A DNA stretch of 64,000 nucleotides from Gracilimonas sp031581265 (GCF_031581265.1 NZ_JAVLBQ010000002.1:1-64000); one strand, 5' to 3'; shown: positions 44,668 through 54,011, numbered from the stretch's first letter. Numbers and translations: made by a program. The notes: a model not told the origin generated them from the letters alone.

Positions 44668-44711
44668 AAAAGCCCGTAAAGTCTTCAGAACTTCACGGGC
44701 TTATGCTTTTT
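44666..44711. terminator. bidirectional terminator between CHAT and M28 genes
   Basis: AAGCCCGTAAAGT and AACTTCACGGGCTT pair with one mismatch around a six-base loop. T-rich stretches follow on both sides (TGCTTTTTTA on the plus strand, six T on the minus strand). Confidence 0.85.
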
Positions 44712-44736
44712 TATAAGCCTGGGAAATATTTTCTTT

Positions 44737-46362
44737 CTATCTCGGCTGAACTTGCGTTTTCTCGATAAACTCTTGGTTATCAACGATTGGTCTTTCAGGC
44801 GAATTGGCTAAAATAGATGTTAGATTATAAATCAGATGTGTCCTTTTAAGTAAAGGCTCAAAGGTTATCTTTTCAATATGATCTTGGGGTCGATGATAAT
44901 CTTCATGGGTACCGTTGAAAAAGAACACAAAGGGCACACCCAACCTTCCGAAGTTCCAGTGGTCACTGCGTCGGTAAAACTGGTTGGGGTCGTCCAAATC
45001 ATTATAGCGCTTACTTAGGGTGAGGTTTGGCCCCATATCATTGGCAACTCGTGTTAAGCTGTCTAAGCCGGATGAAATAATTTCTCCACCGATGATGTAG
45101 ACGTAGCTGCTATCATTTATATGCTCTTCATCAACCCGCCCAATCATATCCATGTTGATGTTAGCTACTGTATTTTCAATGGAGTAAAGAGGATGGTCTG
45201 AATAATAACGAGACCCCAACAATCCTTTCTCTTCACCCGATACATTCAAGAAAAGCACACTTCTTTTTGGCCCAACTCCGGCTTCTTTGGCTGACATCAT
45301 AGCTTGTGCTGTTTGCAAAGCGGCTACGGTTCCGCTTCCGTCATCATCGGCTCCGTTGTAGATACGATCTCCGGTTGAATCGGGCTGCCCAATTCCAACA
45401 TGATCGTAGTGGGAGCTCAATACGACTACTTCATCCCTCATGGTTGGGTCGCTTCCTTCAATAAAGGCTACCACATTTTTGGTATTAACCGTTTCTTCAT
45501 TTACTGTGGGAACATGCTCCAGGTTATATTCAATTTCTCTTGATTCAAATGAAACCGGGTTGGATGAAATTCGCTCCTGAATCTCCGCTAATTCCTCAAG
45601 ATTGCTTACCCCTAACATCGTTGCTCCAAGCTCTGGATTTACCCTGTTAAAAGCCGGAGATGCGCCCTGACTTCCACCCTGCAAATACTTTAGTGACAAT
45701 CCGCCGCCTCGGCCAAAGGTTTGTTTCCTGTTTTCCACTTCTTGTTGGTAAGCATCCACATCGGTTCCCATAATTAGGATGGCCCCCAATGCATTTCCTG
45801 AAGAGAGCATCATTTGCAAATACTGCATATTGGTAGTTTGCTGATCATATAAAACCATCAACCATTTCCCTTCCGGGTTTTCAGGGAAGTGATTAACCCC
45901 TTCTTCCTCATTCATCATTCCCGCTCCGGCAAATACTACCGGACCTGATAAATGATCACTTCCTCCAAATAAAGTAACAAAATTGGAAAACTCATTCGCA
46001 CTGTGAGTTGACTCATCAACTACGTCATTATTATCATCAGTAAGTTTATATTCAATTTGTTCAACTGATGATTGCAGCAATTCATAGTGTTGGAAATAGG
46101 AGTTATCATCACCGGGGGCAGTAAGTCCCATCTCAGCATATCTCTTTGCTAAAAATCGAGCTGCTTTTTCTTCCCCGATTGTTCCTGTCTCCCGGCCTTG
46201 GAGTGAGTCGTGGGCTAATACCGCTAAATCAGCATACAGCCCATCTATTGTAATTTCCTCCGCAAAAGAATAAATATCGGGGTTTGTATTGTTGGCAGTT
46301 TTGTTGAACACACTGCAAGAGGTAATTAGCAATGCAGTGAGAATAAAAGTGATTTTTTTCAT
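44737..46362 (-). CDS. M28-family aminopeptidase lipoprotein with PA domain
   Basis: This 541-residue protein has a lipoprotein signal (LLITSCSV, Cys16) and a protease-associated insertion (about 130-280). The M28 zinc peptidase domain supplies the first His and Asp in SSHYDHVG and NGADDDGSG. The catalytic Glu pair lies in NVSGEEKGLLGS, another Asp in NINMDMIGR, and the last His in GTHEDYHRPQD. It probably removes N-terminal residues from peptides in the envelope. The scpA gene lies 21 bases upstream on the same strand, so the two may be co-transcribed. Confidence 0.92.
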   Translation of the reverse strand: MKKITFILTALLITSCSVFNKTANNTNPDIYSFAEEITIDGLYADLAVLAHDSLQGRETGTIGEEKAARFLAKRYAEMGLTAPGDDNSYFQHYELLQSSVEQIEYKLTDDNNDVVDESTHSANEFSNFVTLFGGSDHLSGPVVFAGAGMMNEEEGVNHFPENPEGKWLMVLYDQQTTNMQYLQMMLSSGNALGAILIMGTDVDAYQQEVENRKQTFGRGGGLSLKYLQGGSQGASPAFNRVNPELGATMLGVSNLEELAEIQERISSNPVSFESREIEYNLEHVPTVNEETVNTKNVVAFIEGSDPTMRDEVVVLSSHYDHVGIGQPDSTGDRIYNGADDDGSGTVAALQTAQAMMSAKEAGVGPKRSVLFLNVSGEEKGLLGSRYYSDHPLYSIENTVANINMDMIGRVDEEHINDSSYVYIIGGEIISSGLDSLTRVANDMGPNLTLSKRYNDLDDPNQFYRRSDHWNFGRLGVPFVFFFNGTHEDYHRPQDHIEKITFEPLLKRTHLIYNLTSILANSPERPIVDNQEFIEKTQVQPR

Positions 46363-46383
46363 GTTTGTTGAAATGTTTAGTTG

Positions 46384-47124
46384 TTAAGCACCGATAATTT
46401 CATCTACCGGTTTAAGATCTAAGTAAAATTTTGTGGGATCGTCCTGTAAGAAAAGATCGATTTGCTGCTCTCTTATCATTTCCAAAACGGCCAGAAATGT
46501 CACTACTACATAAATTTTATTTTTGAGCGTGGAGCATATTTCCATAAAAGTTTGCCGGCCATTTTCTTGCAGGCGGTTCAGCACAAATTCAGCCTGTTCT
46601 TCTACGGTAGTACTAACTTTCTCAACGTGATGGACGATATTTTTGCGCTCAATATCTTGCAGTACCTTTTTGAAGGCCGCTATTAAATCGAACATCGTTA
46701 CATCTTTGAGCGCTTCCCCGGTGGCTTGTTTTTCAACTACATCCGCTTCCGGGTAACCCCGCATATATTTTTTCCGGGTTTCTTCATCCATGTCAGCCAT
46801 TTTTTCTGACATCTCTTTATATCGCTTATACTCCAGCAGCTTTTGCACCAATTCATAACGGGGATCTGATTCATCCAACTCTTCATCATCAGAATCTTCA
46901 CGTGGAATCATCATACGCGCTTTGATGGACATCAACATGCTGGCCATATATATGAATTCACTTGCTACATCCAAATCCAATTCTTCCAGCAAGTGTATGT
47001 ATTCCAGAAACTGTTTGGTGATGTAAGAGATGGGAATATCGTAAATGTCCAACTCATCCCTTTTAATGAAGAATAGAAGCAGGTCGAGCGGACCTTCAAA
47101 ATTATTTAATTGTACTCGATACAT
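46384..47124 (-). CDS. scpA: segregation and condensation protein A
   Basis: This 246-residue kleisin bridges the SMC head domains with ScpB. Its N-terminal motif FEGPLDLLLFFIKRDELDI (about 9-27) is characteristic, followed by ISYITKQFLEYI, SEFIYMASMLMSIKARMMIP and acidic EDSDDEELDESDPRY. Its C-terminal winged helix ends IYVVVTFLAVLEMIREQQI. It shares a transcript with the M28 peptidase by spacing. The start at 47124 gives a conventional length. Confidence 0.95.
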   Translation of the reverse strand: MYRVQLNNFEGPLDLLLFFIKRDELDIYDIPISYITKQFLEYIHLLEELDLDVASEFIYMASMLMSIKARMMIPREDSDDEELDESDPRYELVQKLLEYKRYKEMSEKMADMDEETRKKYMRGYPEADVVEKQATGEALKDVTMFDLIAAFKKVLQDIERKNIVHHVEKVSTTVEEQAEFVLNRLQENGRQTFMEICSTLKNKIYVVVTFLAVLEMIREQQIDLFLQDDPTKFYLDLKPVDEIIGA

Positions 47125-47220
47125 ACACTAAAACTACACTGTTATATACTAAATTTCTTAATTTTCTTTTTGCCAGCGAATGTTATTTTAAGGTTTGATT
47201 TAACTAAGCATATATAACAC

Positions 47221-47766
47221 ATGGATTATTCGAAGTTTGTTGATGCTGTACTGGAAGATGACAAGGCTGAAATTAACAGACTGGTTAAAATTATCACCGC
47301 TGTTCTTATCAAATTTTTAACCGTTCGTATTGATGCTCCCTTTGAAGATGCCCAGGATTGCGCACAAAATACGCTCATGATCGCAATAGAAAAAATCAAA
47401 AATGATGAATTAAACAACCCAGATGCCATCATAAATTACCTTTTTACCACTTCAAAACATGAGTACTTCAAGGTCCTTTCCAAGGAGCGTGAAGTTAACT
47501 ATGAGGAGCTTCCGGAGCATGAATTCAACAAGCCTGACCAGCTAAACAGATTGGTCGATAAGGAGAAAATGAGCCTCCTAAAACAGTGTATAGAGGCCTT
47601 AAAGAGCGATTATAAAAAATATATTTCATTTTGGTTTGAAAATCCCGGCTACGAAACTGCCGTTGTAGCAGATCATTTTGGGATTTCTGTTGGCAACGCT
47701 TGGACCAAGAAACATCGGATTATAAATGTGCTGAAAGAGTGCCTCGAAAAAAAATTTCAAATTTAA
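47221..47766 (+). CDS. ECF-type sigma-70 factor
   Basis: This 181-residue protein has region 2 (about 25-95; FEDAQDCAQNTLMIAIEKI, INYLFTTSKHEYFKVL) and region 4 (about 115-175; LKQCIEALKSDYKKYI..., TAVVADHFGISVGNAWTKKHRI), the HTH that reads the -35 element. It is an ECF sigma factor of a divergent type. A membrane TPR protein follows downstream, separated by a strong terminator hairpin. The gene may be autoregulated, though no promoter repeat was found. Confidence 0.78.
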   Translation: MDYSKFVDAVLEDDKAEINRLVKIITAVLIKFLTVRIDAPFEDAQDCAQNTLMIAIEKIKNDELNNPDAIINYLFTTSKHEYFKVLSKEREVNYEELPEHEFNKPDQLNRLVDKEKMSLLKQCIEALKSDYKKYISFWFENPGYETAVVADHFGISVGNAWTKKHRIINVLKECLEKKFQI

Positions 47767-47809
47767 CTGTAAGGAATTGCTTTGAGATCGCTCTTACTAT
47801 ATGAGGAAT

Positions 47810-47841
47810 TCAGAATGTATTAGAAATACATTCTGATTTTT
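47810..47841 (+). terminator. strong terminator/attenuator between the sigma and TPR genes
   Basis: TCAGAATGTATT (47810-47821), a three-base loop and AATACATTCTGA (47825-47836) form a perfect 12-base-pair stem, followed directly by five T. It lies 44 bases after the sigma stop codon and 23 bases before the next gene's ATG, so it would limit read-through from the sigma gene. Confidence 0.75.
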
Positions 47842-47863
47842 GAATAATACAAACTTTGTTAAA

Positions 47864-48667
47864 ATGGATAACGCAAGAGAATTACAACTACGACAAAAAA
47901 TAGATGCCTATATCAAAGGTAATCTCGGGGAAGATGAAATACAGGAGTTATGGAATGAGTTTGCCAAAAACCCTGAACTGCTTGATTTGCTTGAACTGGA
48001 AGTAAATGTAAAAGCAGTAATTGAGCAGGAAGCCCTTAACATAAATAATATAAACGAACCTTCAATCAGCCGCTTGCCTAAGTGGACCTGGCATGCCGCT
48101 GCCGCTGCAGCCATTATAATCGTGGCATTGGTTCAATTATTTCGGGTTGATACCCCAACAAATATGAAACAATTTGTGGTCGGGCAGATCAATCCCGCAG
48201 AAATTGAAACCGCTGACGGCATTCGTAACAAAGACATGGAAATTACTACCGCCGACTCCCTCCTTAACCTTGGCTTTGAAGCCGTTATTTCTAGAGATGA
48301 AGAACGAGCCCTTCAGTTATTTGACGAGATCATTAACAAGTACGATCAGGAGCCATACGGTTCTAAAGCTTTCTTGAACAAAGGCATCATCTTGTATAAT
48401 GAATCTGATTATGAAGGGGCTATTTCAGCATTCAGAGAAGCTGCCAATCGGGCTGAGGAGAGTCGTATGATCACTGAAAAAGCGTACTGGTATTTGGGGA
48501 ATGCATTAATCAATGTTGGGGAACTTGAGGCTGCCCAAAACGCTATTTTTGAAGCCTATCAGTTAAATGGCACTTTCAGAAACCCTGCTTTCCGATTACT
48601 CAAAAAACTTAGTGACGATCTTGGCACCAGTGATTATGAGGAATTCGACACACCTGAATTAGAATGA
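47864..48667 (+). CDS. membrane TPR protein, putative anti-sigma partner
   Basis: The ATG at 47864 gives 267 residues. The N-terminal cytoplasmic helical segment (about 1-70; LRQKIDAYIKGNLGEDEIQE) resembles anti-sigma domains in arrangement. One transmembrane helix (about 75-95) is followed by an extracytoplasmic TPR part (about 130-260; AVISRDEERALQLFDEIINK, GAISAFREAANRAEE). By position after an ECF gene it likely acts as the membrane anti-sigma factor that senses an envelope signal through the TPR part. The usual zinc motif of anti-sigma proteins is not seen. Confidence 0.68.
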   Translation: MDNARELQLRQKIDAYIKGNLGEDEIQELWNEFAKNPELLDLLELEVNVKAVIEQEALNINNINEPSISRLPKWTWHAAAAAAIIIVALVQLFRVDTPTNMKQFVVGQINPAEIETADGIRNKDMEITTADSLLNLGFEAVISRDEERALQLFDEIINKYDQEPYGSKAFLNKGIILYNESDYEGAISAFREAANRAEESRMITEKAYWYLGNALINVGELEAAQNAIFEAYQLNGTFRNPAFRLLKKLSDDLGTSDYEEFDTPELE

Positions 48668-48681
48668 TCCATCCCGATAAA

Positions 48682-50931
48682 TTAATTAGCTTTAGGTATG
48701 GGTTCCGCTGAATCTCGCATGTGGTTCATTAAATAATCGTGGGCACTTAACTTTGAACTTCCTTTTTCTTTCTGGGCTCGCTCATAACTACCGTCTTCCT
48801 GAAGCAGCCAGCGCTGTTTGTTATCGTTGAAATAAATATTGAGTACAAACTGTAAGTATTTTTTGAGCTTCTCATTTTCGATTGGAGCAATAGCCTCCAC
48901 ACGAGCGTCTAAGTTACGGTGCATCCAGTCTGCAGAGCCGATGAAATACTTGTGTTCTCCCTTATGGTTAAAATAATAAATGCGCGAATGTTCCAAATAT
49001 CGACCTATGACAGAGTGAACCCTAATATTTTCACTCATCTCTTTTTTACCCGGAATCAAGCGACAAACACCCCGTACAATTAAATCAATTTTAACACCCT
49101 CACTGGAGGCTTGATACAACCGCTGTATAATAAGCGGATCTTCCAGGCTGTTCATTTTTGCAATGATCCGGGCAGGCCTACCCTCTTTGGCCTCGTTTAT
49201 CTCAAAATCAATAAGCCGATTCATTTGTTTGCGCATGTGGTTCGGAGCCACCAATAGCTTCTCAAATGTTTGATCCGGGGCATAACCTGTCAAAAGATTG
49301 AAAACATCAGTAACATCCGAACACAGCTTTTCTTCGCAGGTGAATAAAGCCAAATCTTCGTACAACTGGGCCGTATCCGGATGATAATTCCCGGTACCTA
49401 TATGACAATAGGTTCGGAGTCCGTCGCTTTCCTCTCGTACCACCATCGTCATTTTAGTATGAATTTTAAGCCCGGGAATCCCGTAGGCCACATGCACGCC
49501 ATAGTTTTCAAGTTTTTGTGCCCAGTTTATATTTCGCTCCTCATCGAAGCGGGCTTTAATCTCCACCAGTACAGCTACCTGCTTTCCTTCTTCAGCAGCA
49601 TTCATTAATGAATGCATGAGCGGGGAATCTTTGGAGGTTCTATACAACGTTTGCTTAATCGCCAACACTTTGGGATCTCGTGCTGCCTCTTCAATAAACC
49701 GTTGCGTTGAAAGCTCAAAACTATGATAGGGATGGTGCACCATAAAATCTCCCTTTTTAATAACCTCAAATATGCTGGGGATCTCTTCTTCGGGATTGTG
49801 TTTGAGTGCGGGATGAAGCACCGGGGTCCAGTTTCTTTCTTTAAGCCGGTTAAATCCCTTCAACTTCGCTATTTCCATTAAATCTGCAAGACCAATAGTC
49901 CCTTTCATCTCATATACATCTTGCCAGCTTATATTTAAATGCCTGATCAGATATTTTTTCAGGTGTTTGGGCATTTTTTTATCCAGCTCAAGGCGAACGA
50001 TTTCAGCAAATTTCCGTTCCCTCAATTCATCCTCAATCGTCTCCATTAAATCCTCTGCTTCTTCTTCATTCCGGTCAACAGAAGCGTTTCTTGTTACCCG
50101 AAACATATGTGCAGAAATCACCTTCATTCCCGGAAAAAACTGATCCATCTTTTCACGGATCAAATCTTCCATGGTAATTAAAATCACCTTGTTTCCCTTT
50201 CGGTGTACCTGAACAAACCGGTTTCGATTGGTCGGGATTTTAAGCCGCGCAAACGACTTTTCTTTAGTCCTTGGGTTGATAAGTTCTATAGCAAAAGAGA
50301 GGCTTTTATTTGATATGAAAGGAAACGGGTGCGACTCATCCACAGCCAGGGGCGTTACAATTGGATACACCTGTTTTTGAAAATATCGATCGCTTACGCT
50401 TTTCTGATAATCCGTCAGATCTTGATACGCTTTTATCTCTATTCCTTTTTTAGAAAGCTTTGGAAGCAGGTCATCAAAAAAGCAACTTCTGTATGACTCT
50501 ATCATGTTATGAACTTCACCCCGAACAGCCTTCAGCTGATCTGATGGAGTCATCCCGTCCACGGAAAGTTCTTTTACCTCGGCCAATAACTGTCGTTTAA
50601 GACCGCCTACTCTTTTCTGAAAAAACTCATCCAAATTCGAACAAACTATGGACAAAAACTTAACCCGTTCCAATAATTTATTACTGTCATTGTGAGCCTC
50701 TGCCAACACCCTTTCGTTGAATTTTAGCCAGCTCAGTTCGTAATTAAAGAAATAATCTCTCCCGAAAATTTTTAGATTACTTTCGCGCAGATCTTTGTGC
50801 ATCCCTTTCTGCTTCAGGATTTCATTTTTCTTGGGGTTTGCCATCTTTTTGACAAACTTGTTTTTTTGTTCCATCGAGGGGTCAAAGGTTACCTCATCCG
50901 GTGAAAGCGATGATTTTTTCATTTCACTCAT
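48682..50931 (-). CDS. ppk1: polyphosphate kinase 1
   Basis: This 749-residue enzyme polymerises ATP gamma-phosphates to polyphosphate. Family landmarks are FFNYELSWLKFNERVLAEA, LDEFFQKRVGGLK, FPFISNKSLSFAI and IKQTLYRTSKDSPLMHSLMNAA. The HKD-like histidines are in GLKIHTKMTMVV and RYLEHSRIYYF. An N-terminal extension of about 50 charged residues (KKNEILKQKGMHKDLRESN) precedes the usual start and is Lys-rich. Convergent with the TPR gene, with a 14-base gap and no obvious shared terminator. Confidence 0.96.
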   Translation of the reverse strand: MSEMKKSSLSPDEVTFDPSMEQKNKFVKKMANPKKNEILKQKGMHKDLRESNLKIFGRDYFFNYELSWLKFNERVLAEAHNDSNKLLERVKFLSIVCSNLDEFFQKRVGGLKRQLLAEVKELSVDGMTPSDQLKAVRGEVHNMIESYRSCFFDDLLPKLSKKGIEIKAYQDLTDYQKSVSDRYFQKQVYPIVTPLAVDESHPFPFISNKSLSFAIELINPRTKEKSFARLKIPTNRNRFVQVHRKGNKVILITMEDLIREKMDQFFPGMKVISAHMFRVTRNASVDRNEEEAEDLMETIEDELRERKFAEIVRLELDKKMPKHLKKYLIRHLNISWQDVYEMKGTIGLADLMEIAKLKGFNRLKERNWTPVLHPALKHNPEEEIPSIFEVIKKGDFMVHHPYHSFELSTQRFIEEAARDPKVLAIKQTLYRTSKDSPLMHSLMNAAEEGKQVAVLVEIKARFDEERNINWAQKLENYGVHVAYGIPGLKIHTKMTMVVREESDGLRTYCHIGTGNYHPDTAQLYEDLALFTCEEKLCSDVTDVFNLLTGYAPDQTFEKLLVAPNHMRKQMNRLIDFEINEAKEGRPARIIAKMNSLEDPLIIQRLYQASSEGVKIDLIVRGVCRLIPGKKEMSENIRVHSVIGRYLEHSRIYYFNHKGEHKYFIGSADWMHRNLDARVEAIAPIENEKLKKYLQFVLNIYFNDNKQRWLLQEDGSYERAQKEKGSSKLSAHDYLMNHMRDSAEPIPKAN

Positions 50932-50966
50932 TCTTGATTATCATATCACAATTAGTACTAAAACTA

Positions 50967-50996
50967 AGTATAATTACATTAACTTAGCGTAAACAA
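50967..50996 (-). promoter_or_regulatory. possible promoter of ppk1
   Basis: On the minus strand TTGTTT and TATACT are separated by 18 bases, a sigma-70-like pair. The -10 lies about 36 bases ahead of the ppk1 start codon. Confidence 0.35.
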
Positions 50997-51013
50997 TTAT
51001 CTAAGCTCATAAC

Positions 51014-52030
51014 GTGAATAACCCGCTTTTAAATCCCGAAGAAAAAGAAGACGCTTTTGAACAAACGGTTCGTCCCGGTTCGCTGCAAGAATTTATTGGC
51101 CAAAAAAAGACCATTTCCAATCTCTCCGTTTTTATAAAAGCTGCACGTCAGCGGGGTGATGCCCTTGACCATGTGATTTTATCCGGACCGCCCGGCTTAG
51201 GTAAAACGACGTTGTCTTACATTATTGCGAATGAAATGGGCGTGAAAATTCGTCCTACCACAGGACCGGTTCTTGAAAAACCCGGAGACCTTGCCGGAAT
51301 GCTTACCAACCTTGAAGAAGGGGATGTTCTTTTCATTGATGAAATTCACCGGCTCAATCCTGTGATTGAGGAGTATCTCTATTCAGCGATGGAAGATTAT
51401 AAGCTGGATATTGTTATCGACTCCGGTCCCAATGCACGCAGTATTCAGATTGAACTGAATCACTTTACCCTGGTTGGAGCTACTACAAGAAAAGGATTAT
51501 TGACCGCTCCCCTTCGCGCCCGATTCGGCATTGATATGAGACTGGATTATTACGATGTAGAACTCCTGCAACGTATTGCTCTCAGAACAGCAGATATTAT
51601 GGGCATGGGAATCACAGAAGCCGGAGCGCATGAAATTGCCAGAAGAAGCCGGGGCACGCCCAGAATTGTCAACAAACTGCTGCGCCGCACCCGCGATTTC
51701 GCCCAGGTTGATAACGTGGATACCATCGATGAAAATATTGCCGACAAAGCACTCAACGCCCTCGATGTAGACCAAAACGGACTGGACGAAATGGACATTC
51801 GTATCCTCAAAGCCATCATTGAAAACTACAGCGGCGGACCCGTTGGATTGAGTACCTTAGGTGTGGCTGTAGGCGAAGACAAAGGAACGATCGAAGAAGT
51901 ATATGAGCCTTTTTTGATCAAAGAGGGCTTTATGCAGCGAACCCCAAAAGGACGAATCTGCACCAAAAAAGCTTACCAGTATTTAGATATCGATGATGGC
52001 AAGATGGAACAGGATTTGTTTAATTCGTAA
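51014..52030 (+). CDS. ruvB: Holliday junction branch-migration ATPase RuvB
   Basis: This 338-residue AAA+ protein starts at a GTG at 51014 and has RuvB features. They are LRPxxLQEFIGQ-like VRPGSLQEFIGQ, Walker A GPPGLGKTT (about 58-66), Walker B LFIDEIHRL and the RuvB-specific GPNARSIQIEL. A sensor-2 region (GTPRIVNKLLRRTRDFAQV) and a C-terminal winged helix (FLIKEGFMQRTPKGR) follow. Two toxin-antitoxin genes follow 34 bases later and are probably unrelated. Confidence 0.97.
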   Translation: MNNPLLNPEEKEDAFEQTVRPGSLQEFIGQKKTISNLSVFIKAARQRGDALDHVILSGPPGLGKTTLSYIIANEMGVKIRPTTGPVLEKPGDLAGMLTNLEEGDVLFIDEIHRLNPVIEEYLYSAMEDYKLDIVIDSGPNARSIQIELNHFTLVGATTRKGLLTAPLRARFGIDMRLDYYDVELLQRIALRTADIMGMGITEAGAHEIARRSRGTPRIVNKLLRRTRDFAQVDNVDTIDENIADKALNALDVDQNGLDEMDIRILKAIIENYSGGPVGLSTLGVAVGEDKGTIEEVYEPFLIKEGFMQRTPKGRICTKKAYQYLDIDDGKMEQDLFNS

Positions 52031-52064
52031 ATTCTATTCTACTTCAATTTAATTAAAAGTTACT

Positions 52065-52283
52065 ATGGATATTCAAACCACTAAAATTGAACTTGCCAAA
52101 CTGGTGTTAGAATTGAATAATCCTGAATTGGTAAAAAAGATTCATGACTTAATTGTTTCAGAAGAAAATGAATTCAAACAGAAGCTAAGTTCAACAGAAA
52201 AAGAAGAAATAGAACTGGGACTTAAACAATTAAATCGTGGAGAACGGATTTCAATTCAAGATTTTCTTAAAAAAGTTTCATAA
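52065..52283 (+). CDS. RelB/ParD-type antitoxin-like protein
   Basis: This 72-residue protein is helical and charged, with NPELVKKIHDLIVSEENEF in the first half and RGERISIQDFLKKVS at the end. It has the look of the addiction-module antitoxins that precede RelE/ParE toxins. Its stop codon overlaps the toxin start (TAATG). DNA-binding and neutralising halves cannot be separated with certainty by eye. Confidence 0.7.
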   Translation: MDIQTTKIELAKLVLELNNPELVKKIHDLIVSEENEFKQKLSSTEKEEIELGLKQLNRGERISIQDFLKKVS

Positions 52284-52597
52284 TGAAGGTTTATTTATCT
52301 CCTCTCGCAGAATATAAACTGGAGAAACTCTTAACATATTTAGAAGAGGAGTGGGGCAAAAAAATACGGGATAATTATTTAGAGCAGTTTGTAAATAAAA
52401 CCATTCAGGTTTCAAATTTTCCATCCAGTAATCCAAAAATTGATGAATTTGACGGGGTTATAAAGTGTGTAGTCACTTCACAGTCTTCATTTTATTACAG
52501 AATCAGGCAAAATGAAGTTGAAATAATTACTTTAGTCGATACTCGACAAAAACCTGACCGAATTATTAAAGAAATTCGAGATCATTTTAAATCTTAG
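52283..52597 (+). CDS. RelE/ParE-superfamily toxin
   Basis: This 104-residue protein has the ParE/RelE fold pattern: YLSPLAEYKLEKLLTYLEEE for helices 1-2, then VSNFPSSNPKI, and beta strands KCVVTSQSSFYYRIRQNEVEII with the final LVDTRQKP. The pattern R-Q-K-P/D-P at the end is common in ParE toxins, which target DNA gyrase; RelE members instead cleave mRNA in the ribosome. It overlaps its antitoxin gene by one base. Confidence 0.82.
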   Translation: MKVYLSPLAEYKLEKLLTYLEEEWGKKIRDNYLEQFVNKTIQVSNFPSSNPKIDEFDGVIKCVVTSQSSFYYRIRQNEVEIITLVDTRQKPDRIIKEIRDHFKS

Positions 52598-52691
52598 ACA
52601 AATTTTTGTTTAGGTAGGTATTACTTCTGTAATCTTATCCCCCATATTTTTTATGTGTATAATCTTTAGCTTTTTTCTCATCAAATCTTTT

Positions 52692-52699
52692 TAACTTTG
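52692..52699 (+). promoter_or_regulatory. TAnnTTTG -7 promoter element upstream of metK
   Basis: TAACTTTG matches the Bacteroidota-type -7 consensus and lies 80 bases before the metK ATG, leaving a leader of average length. The matching -33 TTTG is not clear. No SAM riboswitch structure was found in the leader. Confidence 0.35.
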
Positions 52700-52779
52700 C
52701 GCCCTTTGTGATTATCATCTCTTGTTGGTAATTCAATTCCCTAACCAAAAGTACCTTATTTCAAGATTATATTATTTAC

Positions 52780-53904
52780 ATGAAAAATTTATTTACCTCA
52801 GAATCAGTTTCCGAAGGACACCCGGATAAAGTTGCGGACCAAATTTCAGATGCTATTTTAGATTCCCTCCTGTCTGACGATCCCGAATCCCGCGTAGCCG
52901 TAGAGACACTTGTAACAACAGGGCTTGCCGTAGTTTCCGGGGAGGTCACGACCGATGCTTATGTAGATGTTCAGGAAATTGTGCGTAATGTAATCCGTGA
53001 AATTGGCTACACCAAAGCTTCCTACCGCTTCGATTCTGAAAGCTGCGGCGTGCTAACAACCATCCATACTCAAAGTCCCGATATTGCTATGGGGGTGGAT
53101 AAAGATGGCGCCGGTGACCAGGGAATGATGTTTGGGTATGCTACCCGTCAAACTCCAGAGTTTATGCCCATGCCCCTTCAGTATTCTCATGATCTGTTAA
53201 GGGAATTAGCACGTATTCGCAAAGTTACTGACCTGATGCCATACCTCGCTCCCGACAGTAAAAGTCAGGTTACTATTGAATATGATGACAAGGGACAGCC
53301 CAAACGAATTCATACCATTGTACTTTCCACCCAACATGATGAGGGCGTTGAACAGGAACAGATAAAGACAGATATCAAAAAGCATTTGGTTGAAAAGGTA
53401 CTTCCTGCTGAATTACTTGATGATGAAACCATATATCATGTTAACCCAACCGGAAAGTTTGTAATAGGTGGTCCCCATGGCGATACGGGTCTTACCGGAC
53501 GTAAAATCATCGTAGATACCTATGGTGGATTTGGAGCTCACGGCGGCGGGGCTTTTTCCGGGAAAGATCCTTCTAAAGTAGATCGAAGCGCGGCTTATGC
53601 TTCTCGACATATCGCTAAAAATGTGCTTGCCGCAGATTTAGCCGATGAATGCCTTGTTCAGCTTGCCTATGCTATCGGTGTTCCCGAGCCGGTTTCCATC
53701 AACGTAAATACGTATGGCACCGGAAAAATGAGTGATGTAGAACTGGCCGATAAAATTGCCAAAACTTTTGATTGTACTCCAAAGGGAATTATTGAACGGT
53801 TCAACTTAAAATCTCCTATCTATCAACAAACGGCCGCTTATGGGCACTTTGGGCGAGAAGAGTTTCCATGGGAGAAACTGGATTATGTGGATAAATTGGG
53901 GTAA
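52780..53904 (+). CDS. metK: S-adenosylmethionine synthetase
   Basis: This 374-residue enzyme makes SAM from methionine and ATP. Signature motifs are SEGHPDKVADQISDAILD at the start, GAGDQGMMFGYA in the centre, and GGAFSGKDPSKVDRSAAY with the ATP-binding loop. The C-terminal ends with HFGREEFPWEKLD. It is about ten residues shorter than the E. coli protein, within the normal range. It is a single-gene unit, followed by a VapBC-like module. Confidence 0.97.
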   Translation: MKNLFTSESVSEGHPDKVADQISDAILDSLLSDDPESRVAVETLVTTGLAVVSGEVTTDAYVDVQEIVRNVIREIGYTKASYRFDSESCGVLTTIHTQSPDIAMGVDKDGAGDQGMMFGYATRQTPEFMPMPLQYSHDLLRELARIRKVTDLMPYLAPDSKSQVTIEYDDKGQPKRIHTIVLSTQHDEGVEQEQIKTDIKKHLVEKVLPAELLDDETIYHVNPTGKFVIGGPHGDTGLTGRKIIVDTYGGFGAHGGGAFSGKDPSKVDRSAAYASRHIAKNVLAADLADECLVQLAYAIGVPEPVSINVNTYGTGKMSDVELADKIAKTFDCTPKGIIERFNLKSPIYQQTAAYGHFGREEFPWEKLDYVDKLG

Positions 53905-53980
53905 TTCATTCCTACTTCCACAGAACTTGAAAAAAGCTTAAGTCTTTATAAACAATCTGAATTGCTTTTTTTCGTTGAAT

Positions 53981-54011
53981 TGACGTATTTAATCTTAAAA
54001 TTGATACGTCA
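53981..54011 (+). promoter_or_regulatory. palindromic operator of the VapBC-like module
   Basis: TGACGTAT (53981-53988) and ATACGTCA (54004-54011) are exact inverted copies separated by 15 bases, and the second overlaps the antitoxin ATG. Such a site just before a ribbon-helix-helix antitoxin gene is what an autoregulatory operator looks like. Confidence 0.6.

Noticed and set aside
52598..52779. SAM-responsive riboswitch in the metK leader
   Set aside because: No kink-turn, conserved paired stems or terminator were found in the AT-rich leader.
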